Shown: in pieces, positions 40,624 through 49,270 of the stretch
Layout of the letters: every line of letters starts with the position of its first letter
Numbering within the stretch: the first letter of the stretch is position 1
NCBI RefSeq assembly: GCF_000763905.1
Contig: NZ_JRKN01000022.1
Span: 1-57,048 of the forward strand
DNA: 57,048 nucleotides
Direction of reading: 5' to 3'
From: Paracoccus halophilus
GTDB taxonomy: Bacteria; Pseudomonadota; Alphaproteobacteria; Rhodobacterales; Rhodobacteraceae
The notes under the pieces: generated by a model
What the model saw: only the letters and a program-made list of their open reading frames with translations
What the model was told of the DNA's origin: nothing
Database searches by the model: none
Position numbers and translations under genes: made by a program

Positions 40624-42210
40624 ATGAATCTTCGACTGACAAGCTCGACCGTGGCGCTGATCGTCATGGCCGCGCCGGCTCTCGCAGAGGTCACCGCCGA
40701 GCAGGTCTGGCAATCCTGGATCGATTATTACGAGTCGGTCGGCTACAGCGTCGAGGAAAGCGCCCGCGACAAGGCCGGCGATACGCTGACGATCCGCGAC
40801 CTGACCGTGAGCGGCGGCCCGGCCGAAGGCGAAGTCAGCATGAGCCTGGACCGGGTGACGCTGACCGAAACCGGCGACGGCAAGGTGCGCTCGGTATTTT
40901 CCGACCGCGTGACCGGCATGAGCAAAGGCACCGATGTCAACGGCATGGAATTTGAGGTGCCCTTTACCATCGACATGCCGGGCAATGCCATGATCACCTC
41001 GGGTGCGCCCGAGGAAATGATGCATGAATTCGACTATCCGACGATGGATATCGCTTTGGCCACCGTCACCGTCGACGGCGCGGAAACGCAGATGGACATC
41101 AAGATGGGCATCGTCAACACGACGGGGCGCATGCGCACGATCGCCGGCCCGCCGGCGAAATACGACTATAGCATGACCTCGGACCGGGTGACCCTGACCG
41201 GCGACATGGCGCCCACCGAGGGCGAAAGTATCACGCTTGATCTGAACCTTTCCGGACTGGAAGCCTCGGGCGAGATGAGCGTGTCCGGCGATATCGACAT
41301 CAATGCCGACATCAATGGCGCGCTGAAATCCGGCATGGAGATGGAGGGCCGGCTCACATCGGGTCCGGTCACCGGCACCTTGGATTACACCGCCGCCGAT
41401 CCCGAGGGCAATCCGCAGGCCGGCAGCGGCAGCTATGACGGCAAGGGCTTCGAGCTGAGCTTTGCCATGTCGCAGGAAGGCGTGAGCTATCGCGGCAGTT
41501 CGGACGCCTTTGCCGCGAATATGAGCGGCGGCACCCTGCCCTTCCCGATCGAATACGCGGCGGAAAGCGCCGGCTTCGACCTGCAGTTCCCGGTGATGGT
41601 CAGTGACGAGCCGCAGCCCTTCAAGCTGTCCTATCTGCTGGACGGGCTGACCATCGGCGACGCGATCTGGGAGATATTCGACGCCACCGGCAAGCTGCCG
41701 CGCGATCCGGCCTCGCTGTCTCTCGACATAACCGGATTGCTGAAGGTCAATGCCGACCTGCTCGATCCCGCAAGCATGATGCCGCCCATGCCGATGCCCG
41801 AGGACGCGCCGATGCCGGGTGACGCGGCAACCGACGGGACCGGGGATATGGCCGATGACATGGACGCCGCCATGCCCGAGCCGATCACCCCGGTCGAGGT
41901 CGCGATCAACCGCGTCGCGCTGTCGATGCTGGGCGCCCGGATCGACGCCGATGGCAAGCTGATGGCACCTGAAGGCGGCGATCTGACCAGCACGCCGACC
42001 GGCCAGCTGAACGTCACCTATGAGGGCGTCAACGGGCTGATCGACACGCTGGCCTCGATGGGGCTGATCCCCGAGGAACAGCTGATGAGCACGCGCATGA
42101 TGCTGGCAATGTTCGCCAAGCCCGCCGCCGAGGGCGAGGACAAGCTGGAAACCCGGCTGGAGTTCAAGGAGGACGGCTCCGTCTTTGCCAACGGCCAGCA
42201 GGTCAAGTAA
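40624..42210 (+). CDS. DUF2125 family exported protein
   Basis: A 528-residue protein with a signal peptide (STVALIVMAAPALAE). The body is rich in alternating short strands with Thr, Asp and Glu (for example SMSLDRVTLTETGDGKVRSV and LTGDMAPTEGESITLDLNLS), in line with the DUF2125 family of alphaproteobacterial envelope proteins, function unknown. A low-complexity stretch near 385-420 (PPMPMPEDAPMPGD, then DMADDMDAAMPEP) interrupts the fold and looks flexible. AGAGAGG precedes the start. A perfect 9-bp hairpin follows the stop. Confidence 0.75.
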   Translation: MNLRLTSSTVALIVMAAPALAEVTAEQVWQSWIDYYESVGYSVEESARDKAGDTLTIRDLTVSGGPAEGEVSMSLDRVTLTETGDGKVRSVFSDRVTGMSKGTDVNGMEFEVPFTIDMPGNAMITSGAPEEMMHEFDYPTMDIALATVTVDGAETQMDIKMGIVNTTGRMRTIAGPPAKYDYSMTSDRVTLTGDMAPTEGESITLDLNLSGLEASGEMSVSGDIDINADINGALKSGMEMEGRLTSGPVTGTLDYTAADPEGNPQAGSGSYDGKGFELSFAMSQEGVSYRGSSDAFAANMSGGTLPFPIEYAAESAGFDLQFPVMVSDEPQPFKLSYLLDGLTIGDAIWEIFDATGKLPRDPASLSLDITGLLKVNADLLDPASMMPPMPMPEDAPMPGDAATDGTGDMADDMDAAMPEPITPVEVAINRVALSMLGARIDADGKLMAPEGGDLTSTPTGQLNVTYEGVNGLIDTLASMGLIPEEQLMSTRMMLAMFAKPAAEGEDKLETRLEFKEDGSVFANGQQVK

Positions 42211-42218
42211 CAACCTGC

Positions 42219-42242
42219 CCGGCGCGGTTCCGGCCGCGCCGG
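42219..42242. terminator. Hairpin between DUF2125 gene and pmbA
   Basis: CCGGCGCGG (42219-42227) pairs perfectly with CCGCGCCGG (42234-42242) around a 6-base loop, 9 bases after the DUF2125 stop. No U-tract follows, so it may be an attenuator or RNA-end stabiliser as easily as a terminator. Confidence 0.4.
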
Positions 42243-42310
42243 CATGCGGGACGAACGCTTTGGGGGGCGTGCCGGCATCGCGGCCCCCGCTCATCTATCC
42301 GAGGTACAGC

Positions 42311-43663
42311 ATGACCGAATTCCAGCGTCTCGAAGGGCTGGCGCAAGCGCTGCTGACGGCGGCGGCCAAGGCCGGCGCGGATCAGGCCGACGCCATCGCG
42401 CTTGAGGCGGCGGCCGTCTCGGTCGATGTGCGCGGCGGCCGGCTGGAACATGCCGAGCGCGCCGAAGGGGTCGAGATCGGGCTGCGCGTGCTGTTGGGCG
42501 GGCGGCAGGCCTGCGTTTCCGCCTCGGAACATTCGGCGGGCACGATCGCCGAAATGGCCGCCCGCGCCGTCGCCATGGCGCGCGAGGCGCCGGTGGACGA
42601 CACGCTGGGACTGGCCGAGCCGGAGCAACTGGCCCGCGCGACCGATCCTGCGATGCTGGACCTGAACGATGCCGGCCCCGATCCCAGTCCCGAGGAATTG
42701 CAGGAAGCCGCCCGGCGGGCCGAGGCCGCGGCGCTGGCCATCACCGGCGTCGCCACGGTGGAATCGGCCAGCGCCAGCCATTCGCGGCGGCGGATCTGGC
42801 TGGCCGGCTCGAACGGGTTCTCCGCCGGCTACGGGCGCAGCGGGCGCAGCCTGTCGGCCATCGCGATCACCGGCGAGGGGCTCGGGATGGAGCGTGACTG
42901 GGCCGGCGAAAGCCGCGTCCACGCCGCCGACATGCCCCCGCCCGAGGAAATCGGCCGCCTGGCCGGCACGCGCGCGGTAGAACGGGCCGGGGCGCGCAAG
43001 CCGCCGACCGGCGCCTTTCCGATCCTTTACGACGAACGCGTGGCGTCAAGCCTGATCGGGCATCTGGTCAGCGCCGCCAATGGCAGCGCCGTCGCGCGCG
43101 GCGCAAGCTGGCTGCGCCAGGCCCTGGGCGAGGCGGTGCTGCCCCCCGGCTTCGACCTGCGCGAGGATCCGCACCGGCCGCGCCATGGCGCCTCGCGCAT
43201 GTTCGACGCCGAGGGGCTGGCCACCGCGCCGCGCCTGATCGTGCGGGACGGCGTGTTGCAGGGCTGGACGCTGGATCTGGCCACCGGGCGCAAGCTGGGC
43301 ATGGCCTCGACCGCCAGCGCCATGCGCGGGCCCGGCAGCCCGCCCGCGCCCGGCATCACCAATCTGGAACTGACCCCCGGCGACAGGGGCCGGGACGATC
43401 TGATCCGCGACATGGGGCGCGGGCTGGTGGTGACCTCGATGCTGGGCAGCTCGGTCAACGCGACGACCGGCGATTATTCGCGCGGCGCGGCCGGGTTCTG
43501 GGTCGAGAACGGCGAGATCGCCTATCCGGTCAATGAATGCACCATCGCCGGTAACCTGCGCGAGATGCTGGTCCGGATCACCGCCGCCGACGACCTGCCC
43601 GACTGGCGCGCGATGCGCGTGCCCAGCCTGCTGGTCGAGGGGATGACCGTTGCCGGCGGATGA
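42311..43663 (+). CDS. pmbA: TldD/PmbA-family metalloprotease subunit (PmbA/TldE-like)
   Basis: A 450-residue member of the TldD/PmbA family, whose two subunits form a protease that trims modified peptides such as microcins. The N-terminal domain (VSVDVRGGRLEHAERAEGVE) and the C-terminal half (SMLGSSVNATTGDYSRGAAG, then FWVENGEIAYPVNECTIAG) are typical. The HExxxH zinc motif of TldD is absent, as expected for the PmbA/TldE subunit; TldD must be encoded elsewhere. ATG 42311 is preferred over an open extension upstream. It overlaps the next gene by 14 bp. Confidence 0.9.
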   Translation: MTEFQRLEGLAQALLTAAAKAGADQADAIALEAAAVSVDVRGGRLEHAERAEGVEIGLRVLLGGRQACVSASEHSAGTIAEMAARAVAMAREAPVDDTLGLAEPEQLARATDPAMLDLNDAGPDPSPEELQEAARRAEAAALAITGVATVESASASHSRRRIWLAGSNGFSAGYGRSGRSLSAIAITGEGLGMERDWAGESRVHAADMPPPEEIGRLAGTRAVERAGARKPPTGAFPILYDERVASSLIGHLVSAANGSAVARGASWLRQALGEAVLPPGFDLREDPHRPRHGASRMFDAEGLATAPRLIVRDGVLQGWTLDLATGRKLGMASTASAMRGPGSPPAPGITNLELTPGDRGRDDLIRDMGRGLVVTSMLGSSVNATTGDYSRGAAGFWVENGEIAYPVNECTIAGNLREMLVRITAADDLPDWRAMRVPSLLVEGMTVAGG

Positions 43664-44471
43664 TCTGAGCCTGCTGCAACAAGCCGCCCATGAGGCCGGC
43701 GAGATCGCGCTGCGCCACTGGCGGCGCGACCCGCAGGTCTGGGACAAGCCCGGCGGCGCCGGCCCGGTGACCGAGGCGGATCTGGCGGTGAACGCGCATC
43801 TCGAGACGCTTCTGCGCGGCGCCCGCCCGGATTACGGCTGGCTGAGCGAGGAAAGCCCCGACGATCCCGCGCGTCTGGCCGCCGAATATTGCTTTATCAT
43901 CGACCCGATCGACGGCACCCGCGCCTTTATCGACGGTCAGCCGGGATTTTCCAGCTCGCTGGCGATCGCGCGCGGCGGCCGGATCACCGCCGCCGTGGTG
44001 CATCTGCCGGCGCAGGATCTGACCTATTGCGCGGCCGAAACCGGCCCGGCTGCGCTGAACGGCGTGGCGATCTCGGCCTCGGATCACGGGTTCGAGGACG
44101 CGACCGTGCTGACCGGCAAGCCGGGCCTCGATCCGGCGCATTGGCGGGGCGTGGCCCCGCCCCTGCTGCGCAAGTTCCGCCCCTCGCTGGCCTGGCGGCT
44201 GTGCCTGGTGGCCGAGGGGCGCTTTGACGCCGCGCTGTCGGTGCGCCCGGCCTGGGAATGGGACATCGCGGCCGGCAGCCTGATCGCCGAACGCGCCGGT
44301 TGCCGGGCGACCGAACTGGGCGGCGCGCCCTTGCGCTTCAACCGGCCGGGGGCGCGCACGGACGGGCTGCTGGTCGCGGGGGCGGCGCTGCACGGGCAGA
44401 TGCTGGCGGCAATGACGCCGCGCAAGGCAGCAGGCGCGGCGCAGCTTGATGCCCTGCCGCGCGGCGGCTAA
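43650..44471 (+). CDS. Inositol monophosphatase-family protein (CysQ-like)
   Basis: A 273-residue metal-dependent phosphatase. The two family signatures are present: YCFIIDPIDGTRAFIDGQPG with the DPIDGT metal site, and AWEWDIAAGSLIAERAGCR with the second WDxAAG motif. An acidic loop (YGWLSEESPDD) supplies a further metal ligand. Relatives hydrolyse inositol phosphates, fructose-1,6-bisphosphate or 3'-phosphoadenosine 5'-phosphate; a CysQ-like role is plausible but not decided by sequence. The start is TTG at 43650, inside the pmbA end, so the two are coupled. Confidence 0.88.
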   Translation: MPADDLSLLQQAAHEAGEIALRHWRRDPQVWDKPGGAGPVTEADLAVNAHLETLLRGARPDYGWLSEESPDDPARLAAEYCFIIDPIDGTRAFIDGQPGFSSSLAIARGGRITAAVVHLPAQDLTYCAAETGPAALNGVAISASDHGFEDATVLTGKPGLDPAHWRGVAPPLLRKFRPSLAWRLCLVAEGRFDAALSVRPAWEWDIAAGSLIAERAGCRATELGGAPLRFNRPGARTDGLLVAGAALHGQMLAAMTPRKAAGAAQLDALPRGG

Positions 44472-44521
44472 GAAAGGGCAAACCCGTTCCGGCCGTGCGC
44501 CGCAGATGACAGGGCCCGCCC

Positions 44522-45070
44522 ATGAGCCGCCTTCCCCCAGCGACCCGAGACCGGCTGGCTGACGAGATCACCTTTCACCCCGCCAATGCCGAGGCGAGGC
44601 TGCTGCGCGAGGCGCTTGGCCGTTTCGCGACCGGCGTGACCGTGGTCACCACCATGGGGTCGCGCGGCCCGGTGGGGATGACGGTGAACAGCTTCACCAG
44701 CGTCTCGCTGGAGCCGCCGCTGCTGCTGTGGTGCCCGGCGCGCAACTCGACCCGCCACGAGGTATTCACCAAGGCCGAGGCCTGGTCGGTCCATGTCCTG
44801 GGCGCCGAGCAGCTGGAGATCTGTCTGCGCTTTACCAAGGGCGGCCGCCAGTTCGAGGGGCTGAGCCCGGTCATCACCGAGGACGGCGTGCCGATCCTGC
44901 CCGGCGCGGCGGCGCGCTTCGACTGCCTGCACCATGCGGCGCATGAAGGGGGCGACCATTCGGTTCTGATCGGCCGCGTGCTGCGGGTGACCGTGGCCGG
45001 CCCCGGCGATCACCCGCTGGTCTTTGCCGCCGGGCGTTTCGGGCAGTTCGATCCCGAGGACGCGGTTTAA
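44522..45070 (+). CDS. Flavin reductase-like domain protein
   Basis: A 182-residue protein of the flavin-binding split-barrel group. After a variable start, [20 protein letters not shown] and [20 protein letters not shown] are the classic flavin reductase pattern binding FMN, followed by [16 protein letters not shown] and, near the end, FAAGRFGQF. Such proteins reduce FMN/FAD with NAD(P)H, often for a two-component monooxygenase, but no monooxygenase gene is adjacent. It converges on the pqiC-like gene with an 11-bp gap. Confidence 0.88.
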   Translation: MSRLPPATRDRLADEITFHPANAEARLLREALGRFATGVTVVTTMGSRGPVGMTVNSFTSVSLEPPLLLWCPARNSTRHEVFTKAEAWSVHVLGAEQLEICLRFTKGGRQFEGLSPVITEDGVPILPGAAARFDCLHHAAHEGGDHSVLIGRVLRVTVAGPGDHPLVFAAGRFGQFDPEDAV

Positions 45071-45081
45071 GGCGCTTCGGA

Positions 45082-45735
45082 TCAGCTGCCCTCAAGCGGC
45101 GGCAATGGCTGCGAAAACAGGTCATCGATCCGCGGCACCGGCGGCGCGGTGGTCGTGATCACGCGGCCCGGCCCGGCCAGCGCCGCGATCTGGCGGGCAA
45201 GCCAGGCGATGGCCTGCGACTGCGCCCGGGCGATCTCGGCGGGGTCGCCATCCCCGGCCAGCGGCACGGAAATATCGAAGCTGCGCGCCTGATTGGCACC
45301 GCCCGCCGCGTCATCGGCCACGAAATAGCGCCCGCTGAGCCGATAGATCCCGTCGGCCTGCGCCAGCGCCTTTTCGACGCGCACCTGCAGGCGGCGGCGC
45401 GGCGGCTCGGCCAGCGGCCATGGCTCGGCGATGACCGTGGCGCCCGAGATGTCCGAGATCGCCCGCGCCAGCGTCTGGGTAAAGGCGCGCTGCGGATTGT
45501 CCGCCCAGAGCTGGCCGGTATTCGAGCGCACGGCCCCGTCGCCGGTCTGCCAGGCGACCTCGTCCGAGGCGGCATATTCGGGCAGCGAGACATCCATCAG
45601 CTCGGCCGTGCCCAGCCGGTTCGCGACCCGCTCGCCGCCGATCGGCGGGTCGATCAGGTAGCGGGCGGTGCTTTCGCCGTTCGAGCAGGCGCCCAGCAGC
45701 GCCACCGAGACCAGCGGTAGAAGAAACAGGCGCAT
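45082..45735 (-). CDS. pqiC: PqiC-like ABC-transport auxiliary lipoprotein
   Basis: A 217-residue lipoprotein: LFLLPLVSVALLGACSNGES gives a signal peptide with lipobox LGAC (Cys17). The body (YLIDPPIGGERVANRLGTAE, then EPPRRRLQVRVEKALAQAD) matches the DUF330/PqiC family. In E. coli PqiC sits in the outer membrane and docks the PqiB tunnel for lipid transport. Here it is 1 bp downstream of pqiB on the same strand, closing the pqiA-pqiA-pqiB-pqiC operon. Confidence 0.87.
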   Translation of the reverse strand: MRLFLLPLVSVALLGACSNGESTARYLIDPPIGGERVANRLGTAELMDVSLPEYAASDEVAWQTGDGAVRSNTGQLWADNPQRAFTQTLARAISDISGATVIAEPWPLAEPPRRRLQVRVEKALAQADGIYRLSGRYFVADDAAGGANQARSFDISVPLAGDGDPAEIARAQSQAIAWLARQIAALAGPGRVITTTAPPVPRIDDLFSQPLPPLEGS

Positions 45736-45736
45736 C

Positions 45737-47809
45737 TTATCGTCCCAGAATGAAGGCTTGCGGATTGCGTTCGATCATCCGCGCGAGGCTGCCGAAGGCA
45801 TTGGCCGCGCGGCGCATCTCGCGCATCAGGTTGACGGTTTCGGTATTGAAGCTCGAGCGCTCGCCATAGGCGGCCAGCACCGCATCGGCCCGCGCCGCCA
45901 GCCGTTCCAGCCGCGCCGAAAGCTGCGGCAGACGCTGCACCGAGGCCGAGACATCCTGCGCCGCCGTGCTGGCCGAGGCCAGTGCCTCATTGAGGCTGCC
46001 GGCGGCATTGCCGTCGCGCAGATCGTTCAGCAGCCCCGAGGCCGCCTGCAGGGTGTCCGACAGGTTGCGGGGCAGTTGCTCGGCATCCTCGGTGCCCAGA
46101 AGCGCGCGGATATCGCGCAGGATGCCCTCGGCCTCGGCGCCGATGGCGGCGTAATCGACCGCCTCGACCTTGGCGGCGGTGGCGTCGATCTGGTCGACCA
46201 TCGCGGGCACATCGGCGGCGGCCAGCTTGACCGCCTCGGCCGCCGCCGTGGCCTCGTCGACCATGGCGCTGATCTGCGTCAGCGCGCCGGATTCGCGCAG
46301 CTCCGCAGTGGCGCCGCGGATCTCTCCGGCGGCGGCCTGGGCCTCGTCCAGGGTGCCGCGCAGGGCGCCGGGGATGGCACGCGTGTCCTCGCTGCTCGCC
46401 AGCGCGGTGACGCTGTTCATCATGTCGGTGGCGGATTTCAGCGCCTCCTCGATCGGCAGATTGCCCACGCGGCTCAGGAAGCCCTGCGCGGTCTCGCTGA
46501 AATCGGTGATCTCGCCGGGGACCGAGGGGATCACGGGATGGGGCTGGGCGGCACGGTCCAGCCGCGCCGGCGCGGCATCGGGCAGTTCGACCAGTTCCAC
46601 CTCCAGCGAGGTGCCGAAGAAGCCGGCGCTGGACAGGCGCGCGCGAAGCCCCGCCTCGACCTGGCCGGCAATGAAATCGAGCGCCGCGTCCTGGCCGGTA
46701 TCGGCGGGCAGGCCAAGCCGGGTCGGGGTCACGGCCAGCGTCACCTCCTGCTGGACGCGGTCGCGCCCCTGTTCGTCCGAAACCACACGCGCGGCCAGGG
46801 CGGTGACCCGCCCCACGGTCAGGCCCATGAACTGCACATTCGCGCCGATTTCCAGCCCGGTCACCGATTCGTCGATCAGCATGGTCAGGCGCAGCAGGCT
46901 GGATTCGTCGGCAAACAGGTTGTCGCGGGCCGCCGCCCCATCCCGTTGCAGGACAAAGACATGCCCGTCCTCGACCGGCGCCCCGCCCGAGGTCAGCGTG
47001 GCGAATTCCGCGCCCCCCTGCAGCACCGATGCCAGCGAGTTCACGTTCAGCGACAAGCCCTGCGCGCCCAGCGACACCGAAAAGCCGGAAGTGTCCCAGA
47101 ACACCGTGCTGGTGGTCAGCCGCCGGTCATGCGGCGCCTCGATGAAGACATCCGCCAGCACGTTCTCGCCGTCATCCGACAGGCGCAGGTTCTGCATCCG
47201 TCCGACCTGCAGGCCGCGATAGGTGACCGGCGCGCCCTCGGACATGCCGCGCGTCTGGCTGGTCGAGAGCACGACCCGGGTGCCCTGCTCGCCCTGGCTG
47301 ATCAGCGGCGGCTTGTCGAGCCCGACAAAGCTTCGCTGCGGCTCGCCGGGCCGGTCGTCCCAGTACCCCTCGATGAAAGAGCCGGTCAGCACCGTGTCGA
47401 GCCGCGAAATCCCCTGTGCCGAGACCTGCGGCCGGACGATCCAGAATTCGGCGTCGCTGTCGATATATTCCGCCAGATCCCTTTCGATCCGGATATCGAC
47501 GACGACGCGCTGCAGATCCTCGGTAAAGCGCACGGCCTCGACATTGCCCACGGTGATCTCGCGGAACTTCACCGCCGTCTCGCCCGGGGTGATGCCGGTC
47601 GCGTCCTTGAACGCCACCGAGATCAGCGTGCCCCGCCCGGCGATCATGTTCCAGCCCACCCCCAGCGTCACGATCAGCGCCAGGATCGGCACCAGCCAGA
47701 TCAGCGAGGCGCCGCTGCGCGCGCCGGCGCCACGGGCCGAGGACTTGCGGACGGGTTCAGAGGGCTTCAATGCGGCAGTGTCGCGGCCGGGCGGATTTTC
47801 GTCCGTCAT
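45737..47809 (-). CDS. pqiB: PqiB, MCE-domain lipid-transport tunnel protein
   Basis: A 690-residue protein with one N-terminal membrane anchor (LIWLVPILALIVTLGVGWNM). It has several MCE domains: the first at about 50-130 (SVAFKDATGITPGETAVKFR), the second from about 160 (GAPVTYRGLQVGRMQNLRLS), the third from about 300 (GLEIGANVQFMGLTVGRVTA). A long Ala/Glu-rich coiled-coil region follows from about 420, which in PqiB forms a needle across the periplasm. It overlaps the upstream PqiA half by ATGA. The number of MCE rings matches E. coli PqiB. Confidence 0.93.
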   Translation of the reverse strand: MTDENPPGRDTAALKPSEPVRKSSARGAGARSGASLIWLVPILALIVTLGVGWNMIAGRGTLISVAFKDATGITPGETAVKFREITVGNVEAVRFTEDLQRVVVDIRIERDLAEYIDSDAEFWIVRPQVSAQGISRLDTVLTGSFIEGYWDDRPGEPQRSFVGLDKPPLISQGEQGTRVVLSTSQTRGMSEGAPVTYRGLQVGRMQNLRLSDDGENVLADVFIEAPHDRRLTTSTVFWDTSGFSVSLGAQGLSLNVNSLASVLQGGAEFATLTSGGAPVEDGHVFVLQRDGAAARDNLFADESSLLRLTMLIDESVTGLEIGANVQFMGLTVGRVTALAARVVSDEQGRDRVQQEVTLAVTPTRLGLPADTGQDAALDFIAGQVEAGLRARLSSAGFFGTSLEVELVELPDAAPARLDRAAQPHPVIPSVPGEITDFSETAQGFLSRVGNLPIEEALKSATDMMNSVTALASSEDTRAIPGALRGTLDEAQAAAGEIRGATAELRESGALTQISAMVDEATAAAEAVKLAAADVPAMVDQIDATAAKVEAVDYAAIGAEAEGILRDIRALLGTEDAEQLPRNLSDTLQAASGLLNDLRDGNAAGSLNEALASASTAAQDVSASVQRLPQLSARLERLAARADAVLAAYGERSSFNTETVNLMREMRRAANAFGSLARMIERNPQAFILGR

Positions 47810-48498
47810 TCATGTTCCTTGCGATTGCGCAGCGGCAGGCCGCGCCAGATCAACCTGGGGTCGAAACTTTGCGCGGAAAGCATGGTAAACGCAACCGACA
47901 GCGCAAAGGATACGGCCGCCGGGCCGGGATGGATCGAGGCCACGAACCCAAGCTGGACCAGCGCCGACAGGATCGCGACGACGAAGACGTCGATCATCGA
48001 CCAGCGGCCGATGAATTCCACGATCTCGTAGATGACCAGCCGCCGATGCGCGTCGCGGGTCGTCGCCGGCCGCCCTGCCACCCGCGCCAGCCAGATGATG
48101 ACGACGAACTTCGAGATCGGCACCACGATCGAGGCAACAAAGACGATCGCCGCGATCCCCCAGCTGCCGTAATGGATCAACTCGATCACGCCGCCCAGAA
48201 TGGTGGATTCGCTCGATCCCATCAGCCCGCCCAGTGTTGAGGTCCGGAGCATGGGAAACAGATTTGCCGGGATATAGAAGATCAGCCCGGCCAGAAGCCA
48301 GGCCCAGACCGCGCCGAGGCTGCGCCGGTCCGGCGGCATCAGCGCGCTGCCGCAGCGCGCGCAGGTGGTTTCGGCCTCGGGCCAGACCCGGCCGCAGGCG
48401 CGGCAGCCGACCAGCCCGGCGCGATGCGCCGTCAGCACCGCACCGCCCTGCTGCGGGTGGCCCTGATCGGGCAGGCCCTGCCCTTGCGGCGCGCTCAT
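47806..48498 (-). CDS. pqiA: PqiA-domain membrane protein (second half)
   Basis: A 230-residue inner-membrane protein with a rubredoxin-like cysteine pattern near the start (CRACGRVWPEAETTCARCGS) and four membrane spans. Conserved PqiA features are LAGLIFYIPANLFPMLRTST and WSMIDVFVVAILSALVQLGF. E. coli PqiA is one protein with two such halves; here each half is its own gene. It overlaps pqiB and the upstream half by ATGA/GTGA-type junctions and so is made with them. It probably loads lipid into PqiB. Confidence 0.9.
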   Translation of the reverse strand: MSAPQGQGLPDQGHPQQGGAVLTAHRAGLVGCRACGRVWPEAETTCARCGSALMPPDRRSLGAVWAWLLAGLIFYIPANLFPMLRTSTLGGLMGSSESTILGGVIELIHYGSWGIAAIVFVASIVVPISKFVVIIWLARVAGRPATTRDAHRRLVIYEIVEFIGRWSMIDVFVVAILSALVQLGFVASIHPGPAAVSFALSVAFTMLSAQSFDPRLIWRGLPLRNRKEHE

Positions 48499-49172
48499 CC
48501 CCGCCCTCCGGCCATTTCGCGCCCGTCGGTCGCCATGCCTTCATCCTCGATCGCATCCCAGATCGTGGTCGCGCTGGTGAATACATTGCTGGCCGCGTTC
48601 ACGAGAATCAGCCCGCAAAAGGCCCAGAAGGCCGGACCCAGGCTGATATTGGCCAGCCCGGCGACCTTGACCAGCGCGACCGCCGTGCCGATGACGAAAA
48701 TCTCGGCCATGGACCAGGGGCGCAGCTTTTCCGACAGCCGAAACGCACCGACGGCATGGCGATAGGGCGGCCGGTTCCGCGACAGGGGCGTCAGCGTATA
48801 AAGAAGCAGCAGCGAACGCAGCACCGGCAGGCCGACGATGCTGCCCAGCAGCGCGAAAGTCAGCGGCATCAGCGCGCCCTCGGAAAACGCCATGGCGACA
48901 CCGAAAAGCGAGGTCTCGTTGCCGAAACCCATTCGCGAAATCTGCAGGAAGGGAAAGAACACCGCCCCCACCATCAGCACCAGCGAGGCAAAGGACAAGG
49001 CGATGATCCGGGTAAAGGCACCCGCCCTTGGGCTGGCCAGAACGGTATTGCAGCGCACGCAGCGCGCCGTCTCGCCCGGTTCCAGTTCGCGTTCGACATG
49101 CAGCGTGTCGCAGCGCGGGCAGGCAATCAGCCCCGCGCCCGTGGTCAGGTCATATCCGTCCTCGGTCTGCAT
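48495..49172 (-). CDS. PqiA-domain membrane protein (first half)
   Basis: A 225-residue protein and the first gene of the pqi operon. It has a zinc-ribbon pattern LIACPRCDTLHVERELEPGE followed by ARCVRCNTVL, then four membrane spans; LRPWSMAEIFVIGTAVALVK corresponds to the WSM(I/A) motif of PqiA. ATG 49172 (MQTEDGYDL) is chosen over an in-frame extension towards the divergent GMC gene. The two PqiA halves differ in sequence, so they are an old split rather than a recent duplication. Confidence 0.88.
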   Translation of the reverse strand: MQTEDGYDLTTGAGLIACPRCDTLHVERELEPGETARCVRCNTVLASPRAGAFTRIIALSFASLVLMVGAVFFPFLQISRMGFGNETSLFGVAMAFSEGALMPLTFALLGSIVGLPVLRSLLLLYTLTPLSRNRPPYRHAVGAFRLSEKLRPWSMAEIFVIGTAVALVKVAGLANISLGPAFWAFCGLILVNAASNVFTSATTIWDAIEDEGMATDGREMAGGRG

Positions 49173-49270
49173 TGGCGCAAGATATCGACGTCGCGTCACC
49201 GCGCAAGAGGGCGAAATCACTGACTTGCACAAGGTTGACGCGGTTTTTACAGTCCGTGCCGGAGGATCCC

